Origin: Paenibacillus qinlingensis
GTDB lineage: Bacteria > Bacillota > Bacilli > Paenibacillales > NBRC-103111
NCBI RefSeq assembly: GCF_013204845.1
Contig: NZ_JABMKY010000030.1
Location: forward strand, 32,629 to 96,628
Reading direction: 5' to 3'
Length of the DNA: 64,000 nt
A program made the translations under genes and the position numbers. The notes under the pieces are model-generated. The model was given only the letters and a program-made list of their open reading frames with translations, was not told the origin of the DNA and ran no database searches. Every line of letters begins with the position of its first letter. Position 1 is the stretch's first letter. Below are positions 42,130-51,659 of the stretch, in pieces.

Positions 42130-43504
42130 GCTTCCCACCTCCTTGCCAGAATAACCTAGGATCACCAGCAAGCGGACTTAGTGTACCGTTCGACCAAAGG
42201 CCCATGTCTTGCAGCCAATCTTGAAATGCAGGTGCTGGCGTACGCCCAAACAACTCGCGCAAAGTCGCAATATCGTGGTAGCTGAGCGATTGATAATTGA
42301 GCATGCAATCATCCGCCATAGGTACTCCTATCAGGAAATTCACATGAGCAGAAGCCAGCATAACGGCTAAGGAATCCATATCATTTTGATCGGCATTCAT
42401 ATGATTGGTATAGCACACATCCACCCCCATCGGGAGACCATGCATTTTGCCCATAAAATGATCCTCAATGCCTGCACGTATAACTTGCTTGCTATTATTC
42501 AAGTACTCTGGACCGATAAAGCCTACCACCGTGTTAACCAAAAAAGGCTTGTAGATTCTAGCTAAACCATAGCATCTCGCTTCCAACGTCACTTGGTCAA
42601 TGCCATGGTGCGCTTCTGAAGATAGCTCCGAACCCTGACCTGTTTCAAAATACCACCGATTCGGCCCCGTCGCACTGCCCTGGCTATGAATCAAAGCATC
42701 CGCTTCATCGAGAAGCGCCTTGTGAATGCCAAAAGCACGATTGCCTTTCTCCGTACCAGCCAAGCTCTGGAAAATAAGATCAGCCCTTGCTCCCTGCTTG
42801 ATTGCTTCCATCTGCGTCGTCACATGGGCCAACACACAGTTTTGCGTTGGGATACGCCACATCTCCATGACTTCCTTCGTTGCTTCTAGCAGTGCTTTGG
42901 TCGTCTGTGGATGGTCCGTTACGGGATTAATCCCAATAACCGCATCGCCAATCCCATAGCTCAGTGCCTCATATAGCGAAGCTTTCATGCCTTCCAAGGA
43001 ATCTGTGGGATGATTGGGCTGCGCTCGACTGTTCAATGTACCTCTATGTCCGATCTCGGTATTACACGTAGTTCGTACTTCAATACGTGATGCTGCTTGA
43101 ATAAGATCCAGATTCGTCATGATTTTGGCAACAGCAGCAATCATCTCGCTCGTAAGTCCCTTCGATATTCGAAGCAGCTCCTCTCCCGTCGTTTCCGTTC
43201 GCAGGATATATTCGCGCAGCTCCGCAACTGACCATTGACTAATAGATGCATAGAGCGTTTCATCAATACTTTCTTCCATCATCCGCGATACCTCATCTTC
43301 TTCAGCAGGCAATAAAGGGTGATTTCGAATCTCTGTGAGGAGGAGCTCGGCAAGTACAGCCTTTGCTGCAATCCTTTCCTTGAGATGAGAGGCACTGACA
43401 CCTGCCAAGTCATCACCAGAGCGCTCCTCATTTGCCTTACCGAACACTTCTTTCAAGCCCCCGAATTCGTAGACATGGCCTTTCATCGACGTTTTCAATT
43501 TCAT
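42122..43504 (-). CDS. eutB: Ethanolamine ammonia-lyase large subunit
   Basis: 460 residues, the normal EutB length. Diagnostic blocks: ISKGLTSEMIAAVAKIMTNL, GHRGTLNSRAQPNHP, YGIGDAVIGINPVTD, SQGSATGPNRWYFETGQGSE and MGVDVCYTNHMNADQND. EutB carries the active site and binds ethanolamine and the cofactor with EutC. Its ATG overlaps the eutA stop (ATGA). Nothing near it encodes an ethanolamine permease, EutR/EutVW regulator or shell protein. Confidence 0.96.
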   Translation of the reverse strand: MKLKTSMKGHVYEFGGLKEVFGKANEERSGDDLAGVSASHLKERIAAKAVLAELLLTEIRNHPLLPAEEDEVSRMMEESIDETLYASISQWSVAELREYILRTETTGEELLRISKGLTSEMIAAVAKIMTNLDLIQAASRIEVRTTCNTEIGHRGTLNSRAQPNHPTDSLEGMKASLYEALSYGIGDAVIGINPVTDHPQTTKALLEATKEVMEMWRIPTQNCVLAHVTTQMEAIKQGARADLIFQSLAGTEKGNRAFGIHKALLDEADALIHSQGSATGPNRWYFETGQGSELSSEAHHGIDQVTLEARCYGLARIYKPFLVNTVVGFIGPEYLNNSKQVIRAGIEDHFMGKMHGLPMGVDVCYTNHMNADQNDMDSLAVMLASAHVNFLIGVPMADDCMLNYQSLSYHDIATLRELFGRTPAPAFQDWLQDMGLWSNGTLSPLAGDPRLFWQGGGKRG

Positions 43505-44967
43505 AGACGCACCTCAGAAGTCTCATTTGGAAAAATCAGTGTTTTGACGATTACTGGAATCGTTCGATTTCCGATCAGTTCGCCAAGATCGATATAATCA
43601 CCGAAATCCAAAGAAATGCCATCGATGCAAACAATACGAGGGCTCCCTTGGCAACCCAGTGAGAGTAATTGGCCTAGTGCTTTGGCCATATCTTGATCGC
43701 AAAGCATGACTATCGTGTGATGATGTGTAAAATGGAAAGTCAACTGAGGGATCAATTGGCCCGCAAGTACTTGCAGTTGTTTATAGGTAAAGGATTGCTC
43801 CTGTTCTGTAGTAAGTGCAATCCCAAATGGCGCCTGATTCGATGTTCCGTAGAGTTGACTTGCTTGTTGAAACAGATCCTTTAATGCGGTAGCTAGTCTA
43901 ACTGGTTCCTGTTGTAAATGGAGCTTCATAATCGGTACATTACGCATGGGCAGCGTACCTGCATCTGCATGAACGGTCGATCCACTGAGCTCCACGCTCT
44001 GCAAGCCCGCTCCAATAACCGTAGCCCGTTGCATGTGACCTGCTTTTACCAGAGGAAAACCAAGCTCTGTCCAGGTCTCCAGAATAGCTTGTGCGAGTAA
44101 GGGACCGATATCGTTATAGGCTGTGACCTCCGCTAGCTCCATAATTGCTGGACGTGTAAGCAGTTCTGCAATACCGCCAGACAGCATCCATTCATCTGCA
44201 TACGGAATCTGAGGGGGACGCTGACCTAGAAGCAGAAGCTCAGCACCCGCCTTTTCTTGACGATCTGCTACAAATTGCCCTACAACCCGAGCCATGCAAC
44301 GTGCCAGCACTCGAAGCTCGTGGATGTCGACGCTTTGACCTGGCACAATTAAAATGCCATGCTCAGTAAGCCAACGCTGAATGGCAGAGGACACATAAGT
44401 CACTTTTCCATCAGCTTGCAATCGAACAACGCTTCCTCCCATATGAAAGGTTACCGTCGCAATCGGTATGCCATTCTGAAACCAGACCACATTCGCTGTG
44501 CCGCCCCCGATATCCATATTGGCGACCGTATTATGGAGCGTATGCGAACGGCCAGCAGCTCCCGATCCTTTACCGGCCATGATGGCTTCCAAATCACTCC
44601 CCGCCGTTGCCACAACGAAAGCGCCTGCTTGTTCCGCAAGACCATGTAATAGCGCTTCCGCGTTCGTTTTCGTCGCAGTTTCCCCCGTCATGATAACCGC
44701 TCCGCTGCCAATCTCAGCAAGTGTTACACCTGCATTTGCGAGCTCCCTTTCGAGAAATTCCGTCAGCTGAGCGGCATCTATCGTGATCGAATCAAGCAGC
44801 GGCGTGCGATAAATCGGACTCGCGTACAAGAGCTTTCTTTCGGTGATTTCATCATGTGAAATGGTAAGCGATGAACCGCGTTCCGTCAGCGTTAGCCGAC
44901 TTACAACGAGCTTCGTAGTACAAGTTCCGATGTCGAGTCCTATGCTCATGAGATGTGTTTCCTTCAT
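43501..44967 (-). CDS. eutA: Ethanolamine ammonia-lyase reactivating factor
   Basis: 488 residues. SIGLDIGTCTTKLVVSRLTL is the actin/Hsp70-type phosphate-binding start, GSGAVIMTGETATKTNAEAL and VANMDIGGGTANVVWFQNGI the EutA-specific ATPase blocks. EutA swaps out damaged cobalamin from EutBC at the cost of ATP. GGGGGAGTCTGC precedes the ATG. It is the first gene of eutABC; upstream lies only repeat locus C, so the promoter must be between 44968 and about 45060 or further up. Confidence 0.93.
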   Translation of the reverse strand: MKETHLMSIGLDIGTCTTKLVVSRLTLTERGSSLTISHDEITERKLLYASPIYRTPLLDSITIDAAQLTEFLERELANAGVTLAEIGSGAVIMTGETATKTNAEALLHGLAEQAGAFVVATAGSDLEAIMAGKGSGAAGRSHTLHNTVANMDIGGGTANVVWFQNGIPIATVTFHMGGSVVRLQADGKVTYVSSAIQRWLTEHGILIVPGQSVDIHELRVLARCMARVVGQFVADRQEKAGAELLLLGQRPPQIPYADEWMLSGGIAELLTRPAIMELAEVTAYNDIGPLLAQAILETWTELGFPLVKAGHMQRATVIGAGLQSVELSGSTVHADAGTLPMRNVPIMKLHLQQEPVRLATALKDLFQQASQLYGTSNQAPFGIALTTEQEQSFTYKQLQVLAGQLIPQLTFHFTHHHTIVMLCDQDMAKALGQLLSLGCQGSPRIVCIDGISLDFGDYIDLGELIGNRTIPVIVKTLIFPNETSEVRL

Positions 44968-45062
44968 GCAGACTCCCCCTTAAAAGTTCATGTCTTATTC
45001 TGACTGGGCTTTTTGATCCCTTTCGGCCCCTCTCTCTCTATTGTTGTGGTCCGAGAATTAGA

Positions 45063-45250
45063 ATAACTGGAAAAACTCCAGCTATTTTAGGACATATTCC
45101 CTCCACATTCAGTTTAACTGGAGAACCTACATCTAATTTCCATTATTCTGACTAATCAGCCCCTATCGATGAAAAATAACTGTAGAAAATACATCAATTC
45201 CTCTTATTTCCACTAGATACATAGAATTAACTACATAAAATACATCTATT
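45063..45250. repeat. Symmetric four-unit repeat element, locus C
   Basis: Direct units at 45063 (TAACTGGAAAAACTCCAGCT) and 45114 (TTTAACTGGAGAACCTACAT), 51 bp apart; inverted units at about 45174 and 45226, 52 bp apart. It occupies the eutA-moeA gap; the 45251-45465 remainder shows no gene. Confidence 0.7.
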
Positions 45251-45465
45251 ACTAGGTGGAAGGTGTTAATAGAGCCTTGGCTTGGTGCGTGGGATTGGAG
45301 TGACACTTGTTCACCATACAAAAAAAAGACGCCACAGCTTCCCCTCATGATAGACGGTTACTTGTTAGCGCCAAACTTGCGATGATATAGGTTGTTGATG
45401 TTCTTTGTTCTTCCTCACATTTTGCATCCAATATTTCAGATATATAAGAGATAAGTTCATTTCCA

Positions 45466-46734
45466 TTATCGCGTTGTATACACCCTCACGCCATCACCAC
45501 GTTGATAGCCCTGCCCTCCGGCTGGCAGCCAAATCAAGCAATCCGCATCTTTGATCGATACCATGATACTCGATTTATCAATGCCAGCGGGTCTTACCCA
45601 TAAGCATCCTGCTTCCACTCGTGTTGTCCCTCGGATATAACGCGGATAAGCGGAAGGTTTATCGTAGGGAACATCCAAGAAGGCTGTTAACTCTTCCGCC
45701 TCGGGACGATCGCTCCCTAACATTGCTTTAATTATGGGTTTAGCGAATAACTCGAAGCCCACGAACGAAGCCCCAGGATTACCTGACAGCGCCATAAGCA
45801 GCTTGCCTTTCCATAACGCAGCACTCGTTGGTGTGCCTGGACGCATCGCTACTTTATTAAACAATAGCTTCCCATCGAATCGACCGAATACATCAACGAG
45901 CACATCGTAATCACCAACCGAGACACCGCCAGAAGTCAGAATAAGATCGACATCAGGCAGTACAGCTTCAAGTGCGGCTTCCACCTGCCCAGGATCATCT
46001 GAGAGTGCTGGCATGATGAGGGCTGCTCCCCCATTTGCTTCCACTTGAGCCGCTAACATATAACTGTTACTGTTACGTATTTTCCCTGGTTGCAGCTCCT
46101 GTTCGACTTGTAAGAGCTCTGAGCCTGTTGAGAAAATGGCCACTCTTGGCCTTCGGTACACCTCAACCCTAGAGAAACCGAACGTTGCTAGTATCGCGGC
46201 TTCACCTGGACCAATTCGAGTGCCCTGCGGGATTACTAATTCCCCATGGGGAACTTCACCAGCGATGGGTGTAATATTACTTGCCGCTTGCACATTTTTC
46301 TTAATCTTCACCTTGGCATTCAATGACGACAGTGACTCATCTTGCAAGGAATCCGTCATCTCCAGCATCACTACCGTATCCGCACCCTCTGGAACAGGAG
46401 CACCGGTCATGATACGAGCAGCCATCCCTGCTTGAACCGTATACATAGGTACAGTACCGCTTGGAATTCGCTCAATCACATCTAATACAATCGGACTGTC
46501 CGGAGTCGCCGCAGCGATATCCTGGGAACGCACAGCATACCCATCTACACCTGATCTGCGAAAATGTGGCACCGCATGATCCGCATAAATATCCCTTGCT
46601 AGCATTCTGCCGAAAGACGTAGGAAGCGAAACAGTCTCCGTCTCTGTGGGTTTAACGTATTCGTAAAGTGTGGCTCGTGCCTCATCGACCGAGATCACTT
46701 TACGGCCAAACCTAAGCTTCATTTCGCTGCTCAC
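45466..46734 (-). CDS. moeA: Molybdopterin molybdenumtransferase MoeA
   Basis: 422 residues. FGRMLARDIYADHAVPHFRR, SGVDGYAV, ARIMTGAPVPEGADTVVMLE, VAIFSTGSELL, LTSGGVSVGDYD and LSGNPGASFVGFELF are all MoeA signatures. MoeA inserts molybdate into adenylylated molybdopterin. It is the last gene of the moa/mob/moe run, 30 bases after moaA. The start is GTG 46734 with GGGAGG very close; ATG 46722 is an alternative. Confidence 0.95.
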   Translation of the reverse strand: MSSEMKLRFGRKVISVDEARATLYEYVKPTETETVSLPTSFGRMLARDIYADHAVPHFRRSGVDGYAVRSQDIAAATPDSPIVLDVIERIPSGTVPMYTVQAGMAARIMTGAPVPEGADTVVMLEMTDSLQDESLSSLNAKVKIKKNVQAASNITPIAGEVPHGELVIPQGTRIGPGEAAILATFGFSRVEVYRRPRVAIFSTGSELLQVEQELQPGKIRNSNSYMLAAQVEANGGAALIMPALSDDPGQVEAALEAVLPDVDLILTSGGVSVGDYDVLVDVFGRFDGKLLFNKVAMRPGTPTSAALWKGKLLMALSGNPGASFVGFELFAKPIIKAMLGSDRPEAEELTAFLDVPYDKPSAYPRYIRGTTRVEAGCLWVRPAGIDKSSIMVSIKDADCLIWLPAGGQGYQRGDGVRVYTTR

Positions 46735-46764
46735 TTGCCTCCCATGCCTCCCTGTGTCCGCTAG

Positions 46765-47769
46765 CTAACCGCCGATTTGTGACATGCGACGATTAGTTGG
46801 TGTATGCGACTGTTCTTCATTCATCAAAGCCTGAGCCATCTCGTGATTTTGTGGTTTAATGTCTAGTGCTCGGAAGAACAAGTCTTCCACGGCAGCATCA
46901 TCCCCGATATATTTTCGCACATTAAATTCGTCCGACCAGTATAAGCATGGCTTGATATTGCCATCTGCCGTCAGCCGCAGCCTGTTGCAGGTTTCACAGA
47001 AGTGATCACTAATCGGATGAATGAGGCCGAATGAGCCTAACGCACCTTCTATGCGATAATTCTGTGCTGGACCATTTCCATAAACCGCGTTCGAAGCTGT
47101 TGCTTCCCAACCCATTTCCTTACAGCGATCGAGAACCGTTGTAAGAGATAAATAGCGCTTTTTCCATTCCTCATCTTGATGACCGATAGGCATATATTCA
47201 ATAAACCGAACTTGAATCGGTCGATTAATCGTCATTTGTAAGAAATCAGCAATCTCATCATCATTGATACCTTTCATCAATACCACATTCAGTTTAATCG
47301 GCGTAATCCCTACACGATAGGCTTCTTCAATGGAAGCAAGCACGCGACGAATATCACCACCACGAGTGATTAATGAGAACCGATCTGCCCTCAAGGAATC
47401 CAAACTAATATTTACACGAGTTAGCCCTGCTGCCCGAAGCTTCTCAGCCCGTGACGCAAAGTAAATCCCATTCGTAGTCAATGCTATATCTTCAATACCT
47501 GGAATCTGTGATAATCTGCCGATTAACTGCTCCAAGTTTTTACGAACCAGCGGCTCTCCCCCGGTTAATCGTAGTTTGCGAACGCCAAGTCCAGCTAATA
47601 TTCGAACAATTTCGGTTATTTCATCAAAAGTTAACAGCTTCTCGTCCGGTTCAAATTCCATTCCATCTTCCGGCATACAATATACACAACGCAAATTACA
47701 ACGATCTGTCACTGAGATGCGCAGGTAATCATGCATCCGTCCAAAACGATCCAATAACAGCTTTGGCAT
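46765..47769 (-). CDS. moaA: GTP 3',8-cyclase MoaA
   Basis: 334 residues. RISVTDRCNLRCVYCMP holds the CxxxCxxC radical-SAM cluster, LRLTGGEPLVR the SAM-binding region, and SDHFCETCNRLRLTADGNIK plus PCLYW the C-terminal second [4Fe-4S] cluster. It catalyses the first step of molybdenum cofactor synthesis from GTP. GAGAAGGTGAACTCCG sets the ATG. MoaC, MoaD and MoaE are not in the window. Confidence 0.96.
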   Translation of the reverse strand: MPKLLLDRFGRMHDYLRISVTDRCNLRCVYCMPEDGMEFEPDEKLLTFDEITEIVRILAGLGVRKLRLTGGEPLVRKNLEQLIGRLSQIPGIEDIALTTNGIYFASRAEKLRAAGLTRVNISLDSLRADRFSLITRGGDIRRVLASIEEAYRVGITPIKLNVVLMKGINDDEIADFLQMTINRPIQVRFIEYMPIGHQDEEWKKRYLSLTTVLDRCKEMGWEATASNAVYGNGPAQNYRIEGALGSFGLIHPISDHFCETCNRLRLTADGNIKPCLYWSDEFNVRKYIGDDAAVEDLFFRALDIKPQNHEMAQALMNEEQSHTPTNRRMSQIGG

Positions 47770-47854
47770 CGGAGTTCACCTTCTCTCTCTGTCCATTATG
47801 GCATATTTCCTGACAAAATCCTAGATTATTAAGCATTTTCTCTAGAAAAATGAA

Positions 47855-48469
47855 TTACAATGGTAGATTTTCTAACATATACTCATATTCTTCTGGGGTA
47901 TTAATATTGGTAACGAAATTCGTTCGCAGACCGCGTTGAAGCAAATAATCCCCATCCACAGACTGCCAATCCAAATGCTCTAGCAGCCCCATCAATCGGT
48001 AGTTGTGTTGCTGAAGCAAGAGCTCGGCCTCAGGCCCGACCTCTCTTGCATAAATCCCATGCAGGGGATGCAGGCGGCCCTCAATCTCAGGTATAACTGC
48101 ATCTTTATTAGAATTGCGGCACATTTCAGCCATCACCTTAGCAGCCTCTACAGATATAAAAGGCATGTCACACCCAACAACCCATGCATGAGACCCGATT
48201 GCGACTTTCATGGCAGCGTGAATGCCGCTTAACGGACCCTTTTGGATATAATGGTCACTCACACACTGCACGTCAATATCTTTTACTCCCATTAGCAACG
48301 GCTGAAGGGTTTCCATGTCATTGGTCACTACAATAATTTGCTCACATCCATGCGACATTTCTTTCAGTTGTCTTAGGAGAATAGCCTCGCCCTGCACAGG
48401 TAGAAGTGCCTTGTGTTTTCCACCCATGCGGCGATTCAAGCCTCCAGCAAGTATAACACCCGTTATCAT
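47855..48469 (-). CDS. mobA: Molybdenum cofactor guanylyltransferase MobA
   Basis: 204 residues. ITGVILAGGLNRRMGGKHKA is the nucleotide-binding start of MobA-type NTP transferases, and WVVGCDMPFIS the metal-binding Asp motif; HPLHGIYAREVGPEAELLL lies in the C-terminal half. It attaches GMP to molybdopterin. Its ATG overlaps the MOSC stop (ATGA). Since the neighbouring sulfite-oxidase-fold enzyme would use unmodified cofactor, MobA probably serves other enzymes elsewhere as well. Confidence 0.92.
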   Translation of the reverse strand: MITGVILAGGLNRRMGGKHKALLPVQGEAILLRQLKEMSHGCEQIIVVTNDMETLQPLLMGVKDIDVQCVSDHYIQKGPLSGIHAAMKVAIGSHAWVVGCDMPFISVEAAKVMAEMCRNSNKDAVIPEIEGRLHPLHGIYAREVGPEAELLLQQHNYRLMGLLEHLDWQSVDGDYLLQRGLRTNFVTNINTPEEYEYMLENLPL

Positions 48470-49110
48470 GCCTCGAGCTCCGCCAATCGTTTCCTAAACG
48501 ATTGCTTCCAGCTATCCGAAAGGCTATCTACAGACAGCACTCTTTTGATTCCATCGATATTATACTTATCGTGATACTTGATCTGATTGGCGAACGCAAC
48601 CGTCACACCCGCTTCATCCCTAGCAATTAGTTTCATCTTGGAATTCGGTGCAATGTAGCCCTCTTTCAGTACACGAAAATAATAGCCTGTATATCCCGTT
48701 TGCTGAACGTGCAGCGTTGCTTCTGGCCATTCCATGCGTTTGGCTAGCTTATGACAAGGCTGCCTAGGCTGTGAAACCTGCACGATAACCTCATCAATGG
48801 CAAATTGATCACCAATACAAACCTCATGCTCCTGCAAACCGCGAATCGTCAAGTTTTCACCGAAGGTGGCAGCGTCCAATGAATGACCCCTCACATTTTC
48901 CCAGTAAGCATAATGCTCTTCTGGATACACGCAGATGGCTTTATGAACACCGCCATGAACCGTTAGATCGGCCTGCCCATCCCCGTCTATTTGTTCCTTC
49001 GATACAAACAAAGAGGAGCTGACCGGTGTCTTATAAATCCCCGTGGTCAGCTCTTTACCTTGATAAGTTATAATCTGGGGTAACCCCACATTGATAGATG
49101 TAATTTGCAT
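48466..49110 (-). CDS. MOSC-domain protein (YiiM family)
   Basis: 214 residues. TGIYKTPVSSSLFVSKEQID, DLTVHGGVHKAICVYPEEHY, TFGENLTIRGL, VSQPRQPCHKLAKRM (conserved Cys) and GYYFRVLKEGYIAPN match the YiiM/MOSC fold. MOSC proteins bind molybdenum cofactor; YiiM-type members take part in reduction of N-hydroxylated compounds. It overlaps mobA and lies between it and the membrane molybdo-oxidoreductase, which supports a cofactor-related role. Confidence 0.9.
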   Translation of the reverse strand: MQITSINVGLPQIITYQGKELTTGIYKTPVSSSLFVSKEQIDGDGQADLTVHGGVHKAICVYPEEHYAYWENVRGHSLDAATFGENLTIRGLQEHEVCIGDQFAIDEVIVQVSQPRQPCHKLAKRMEWPEATLHVQQTGYTGYYFRVLKEGYIAPNSKMKLIARDEAGVTVAFANQIKYHDKYNIDGIKRVLSVDSLSDSWKQSFRKRLAELEA

Positions 49111-49205
49111 GGCAAATGCTCCTTATTCCGAACCGGATTCTTTGCCCTTACTATACCAAAATTTTTGCGAAAAGTCAGTGCCCCTTCAACTACACTGATG
49201 CTATG

Positions 49206-50540
49206 TTAGGCGTTTGATTTACCGACCCATGCATCATTATCGTACCCCCGCACTTCCCAATACCCCATGTGCTCTTTCTCGATTAACTCAATGCCTTGGA
49301 GCCATTTCACTGATTTATAAGCGTACATCTGAGGTACAATTAGTCGCACCGGTCCACCTAGTTGCTGAAGAATCGGCTTCCCATCCATCAAGACGGCGAC
49401 CAAGATATCATCTCCGTTGGCCTGGCTCAACGACAGTGCATCCGTATATACTTTATCGCCTGAGTAAAATTTCACATATTTAGCCGATGCTTGAACACCC
49501 GCCGCCGCTAATAGCTGTTTCAATGGAATGCCTTCCCATGTACATTGGTATACCGACCATCCCGTCACACAGTGAAAGTCACTCACTTGTACCGTTCGTT
49601 TCATCTGCAAGAACTGTTCCCAGTTCCATGCATTAGGTTTATCCACGAGACCTGAAATCGCAAATTTCCAGGTGTCTGAAGAGAACGTCGGAATTTCCGT
49701 CACCGTATAGATGCGGAAATTCCCTTTGGCCCCTCCGCCTACAACAGCGGCGGAGTCGGGCAATGGCTCTGGCGGCGGCAACATCCGGTTGCCGTCGTTC
49801 GCCACATACTCGGCGGTCGACGACCCGCCGGTATCGAATGCGCCTTTTATCCAGCGATAAAAGGCGGGACCGACCGCGATCACGAGCAGCACCCCTGCGA
49901 CGAGTCGCAGGAAGGAGGCGCGTGTGATCGGCGATTCCTTCAGCGCGGCGATAACCGCCTGCGCTGCTGTGCGCCCTGCAGTGGCGTCCTCGGTCGCCAC
50001 TGGGGCTACGTCTGCCGCTGCGACGCTCGCGGCGGCAGGCGGCCTGCTGGCAGCGGCTTGCTCAAGCCGCTGCTGGCGTTTGAGCCATCGGCTGCGCGAG
50101 ATGGCGTGGTACACGGCATACGGCACTCCGACCCAGGTAAGCAGGTCATGCACGAAGAGTGCCGCGTTGTTCAAACCTGGTGGCATGTGCCGGAACTGCC
50201 ACAGGATCACGCCTGATGCGGCCCAGCCGATCAGGAGCGCGAGCACAAACACCAAATTCGCGCGTTGGTTGCGGCGCGCGCGAATTTGGTGCCAATGTTT
50301 GCGGATCATCGGTGCATACAGAATCATGAGAATCACAGAAGCGACACCCAAATAAATGTGGAGCTGCTTCAGCGTCACCCGAAATGCACCAAGATCCCCC
50401 CGGATCGCACCAATACTGAGCACGATCCCTGTCACCGTCAGAAGCACCACAATCCAAGCATTCCAGCTATGTAGCGCATTTAAACGCTTTCCAAACGATT
50501 GCTTCAGCCAGCCTCTTTTTGACTCCACCTTCGGCCACAT
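49206..50540 (-). CDS. Membrane-anchored molybdopterin-dependent oxidoreductase (SUOX/YedY-type domain fused to cytochrome-b-like membrane domain)
   Basis: 444 residues. The first about 160 form four hydrophobic helices with His-containing segments (LNALHSWNAWIVVLLTVTGI, LKQLHIYLGVASVILMILY, FVHDLLTWVGVPYAVYHAI), resembling a diheme cytochrome b. An Ala-rich linker, a further membrane helix (FLRLVAGVLLVIAVGPAFY) and a C-terminal sulfite-oxidase-fold Moco domain follow, with VSDFHCVTGWSVYQCTWEGI, which holds the Mo-ligand Cys, and GPVRLIVPQMYAYKSVKWL. Separate YedY (MsrP) and YedZ subunits in Gram-negatives do the same in two proteins, so this is a natural fusion of that type. The substrate is unknown. 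It is first of the Moco gene set. Confidence 0.85.
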   Translation of the reverse strand: MWPKVESKRGWLKQSFGKRLNALHSWNAWIVVLLTVTGIVLSIGAIRGDLGAFRVTLKQLHIYLGVASVILMILYAPMIRKHWHQIRARRNQRANLVFVLALLIGWAASGVILWQFRHMPPGLNNAALFVHDLLTWVGVPYAVYHAISRSRWLKRQQRLEQAAASRPPAAASVAAADVAPVATEDATAGRTAAQAVIAALKESPITRASFLRLVAGVLLVIAVGPAFYRWIKGAFDTGGSSTAEYVANDGNRMLPPPEPLPDSAAVVGGGAKGNFRIYTVTEIPTFSSDTWKFAISGLVDKPNAWNWEQFLQMKRTVQVSDFHCVTGWSVYQCTWEGIPLKQLLAAAGVQASAKYVKFYSGDKVYTDALSLSQANGDDILVAVLMDGKPILQQLGGPVRLIVPQMYAYKSVKWLQGIELIEKEHMGYWEVRGYDNDAWVGKSNA

Positions 50541-50637
50541 CCTTCACGAAATACGTACACGATTGTTTTACATCTATCATAACGTATTAACCTTAAAATT
50601 AGATTACAAATGGATAAATTTATCTGTTCATCGTTCA

Positions 50638-50790
<153 letters not shown>

Positions 50791-50798
50791 ATCCCACT

Positions 50799-50985
50799 CT
50801 AACGGACATCACAGACGCTATCCTTACCCAAACGACTCCTTCTAGAATCTAACGGACAAGAGCGTCGTTATACGATCATTTTAATCTGCATTATTACCGA
50901 TTTTTGCCGGATAGCGACTCCTGTGTCCGTTAGGCAAGCATACACCTTCATTTTGCCCAAATAGCGTCTCCTGCGTCCGTTATCC
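50799..50985. repeat. Symmetric four-unit repeat element, second family
   Basis: Direct units CTAACGGACATCACAGACGC (50799) and CTAACGGACAAGAGCGTCGT (50849), exactly 50 bp apart; inverted units at 50910 and 50960, also 50 bp apart, reading CTAACGGACACAGGAGTCGC and ATAACGGACGCAGGAGACGC on the minus strand. The unit sequence differs from the TAACTGG family but the layout is the same. Confidence 0.85.
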
Positions 50986-51092
50986 ACAAATTCACCAATA
51001 TTCCCCCCTGCAACCACCTATCATCACCAAAAAAGAAAAAGGTCAAATCGCGTCGCAACGGATTTCACCTTCAGAAGTTTATATAGTTGAAT

Positions 51093-51476
51093 TTAGCCGC
51101 CAATACGAATCTTGCGGTATGTATCGATAAACGAAAGGACATCGACTCGTTTCCCCCTCTTTTTAGCTACACGAGCCATTTTCACAAGGGTTGTCCAGAA
51201 CTCATCTAGTACAGGTGATTCAAATCCTTCTTCATTTGATTCTTGCGTTAACTTATGTTTGTTTTTGTATGAAGTGCCTTCATCCGAAATGAGGTACTGA
51301 ATTTGACTTTTTTTCCATTGCTCACCCGATACATAGCTGACACCCATTTCACGCATTTTTTTGCGAACGGATGTAACAGGACGTGATAGTTCTCTAGCAA
51401 TGACAACTGGTGGACACTCCGAGGAAAGGCGAATTAGTTTGTCCAGTTCTTGAGTAGACCATGGTTTTTTAGTCAT
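51093..51476 (-). CDS. SANT/Myb-like DNA-binding protein, hypothetical
   Basis: 127 residues from ATG 51476 (GGGG 8 bases upstream). KPWSTQELDKLIRLSSECPP and VVIARELSRPVTSVRKKMRE form a SANT/Myb-like three-helix pattern seen in small Bacillales DNA-binding proteins. The C-terminal half, including VLDEFWTTLVKMARVAKKRG and VDVLSFIDTYRKIR, is helical and basic. The longer frame to 51764 has no domain features and runs under the next gene. The target is unknown; it is divergent from an alpha/beta hydrolase gene. Confidence 0.65.
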   Translation of the reverse strand: MTKKPWSTQELDKLIRLSSECPPVVIARELSRPVTSVRKKMREMGVSYVSGEQWKKSQIQYLISDEGTSYKNKHKLTQESNEEGFESPVLDEFWTTLVKMARVAKKRGKRVDVLSFIDTYRKIRIGG

Positions 51477-51659
51477 ATAATAAACCCCATTTCTTATATG
51501 TAAATGTTTCATTTTGCCTGTTCTTGGTGAAGTACTAAAGGTATAATCAGAGAATAGCAATGAAATGTTAAGTAAGTATGAGTTAACCATAATGAAAGTA
51601 TGAAGACATAACTTTTTCGCTATTTTTTTTAAAAACAGGTCCTTGGAGGGTGAAAAACA

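Noticed and set aside
45163..45348. 61-residue minus frame
   Set aside because: Runs through the repeat element and has no ribosome site.
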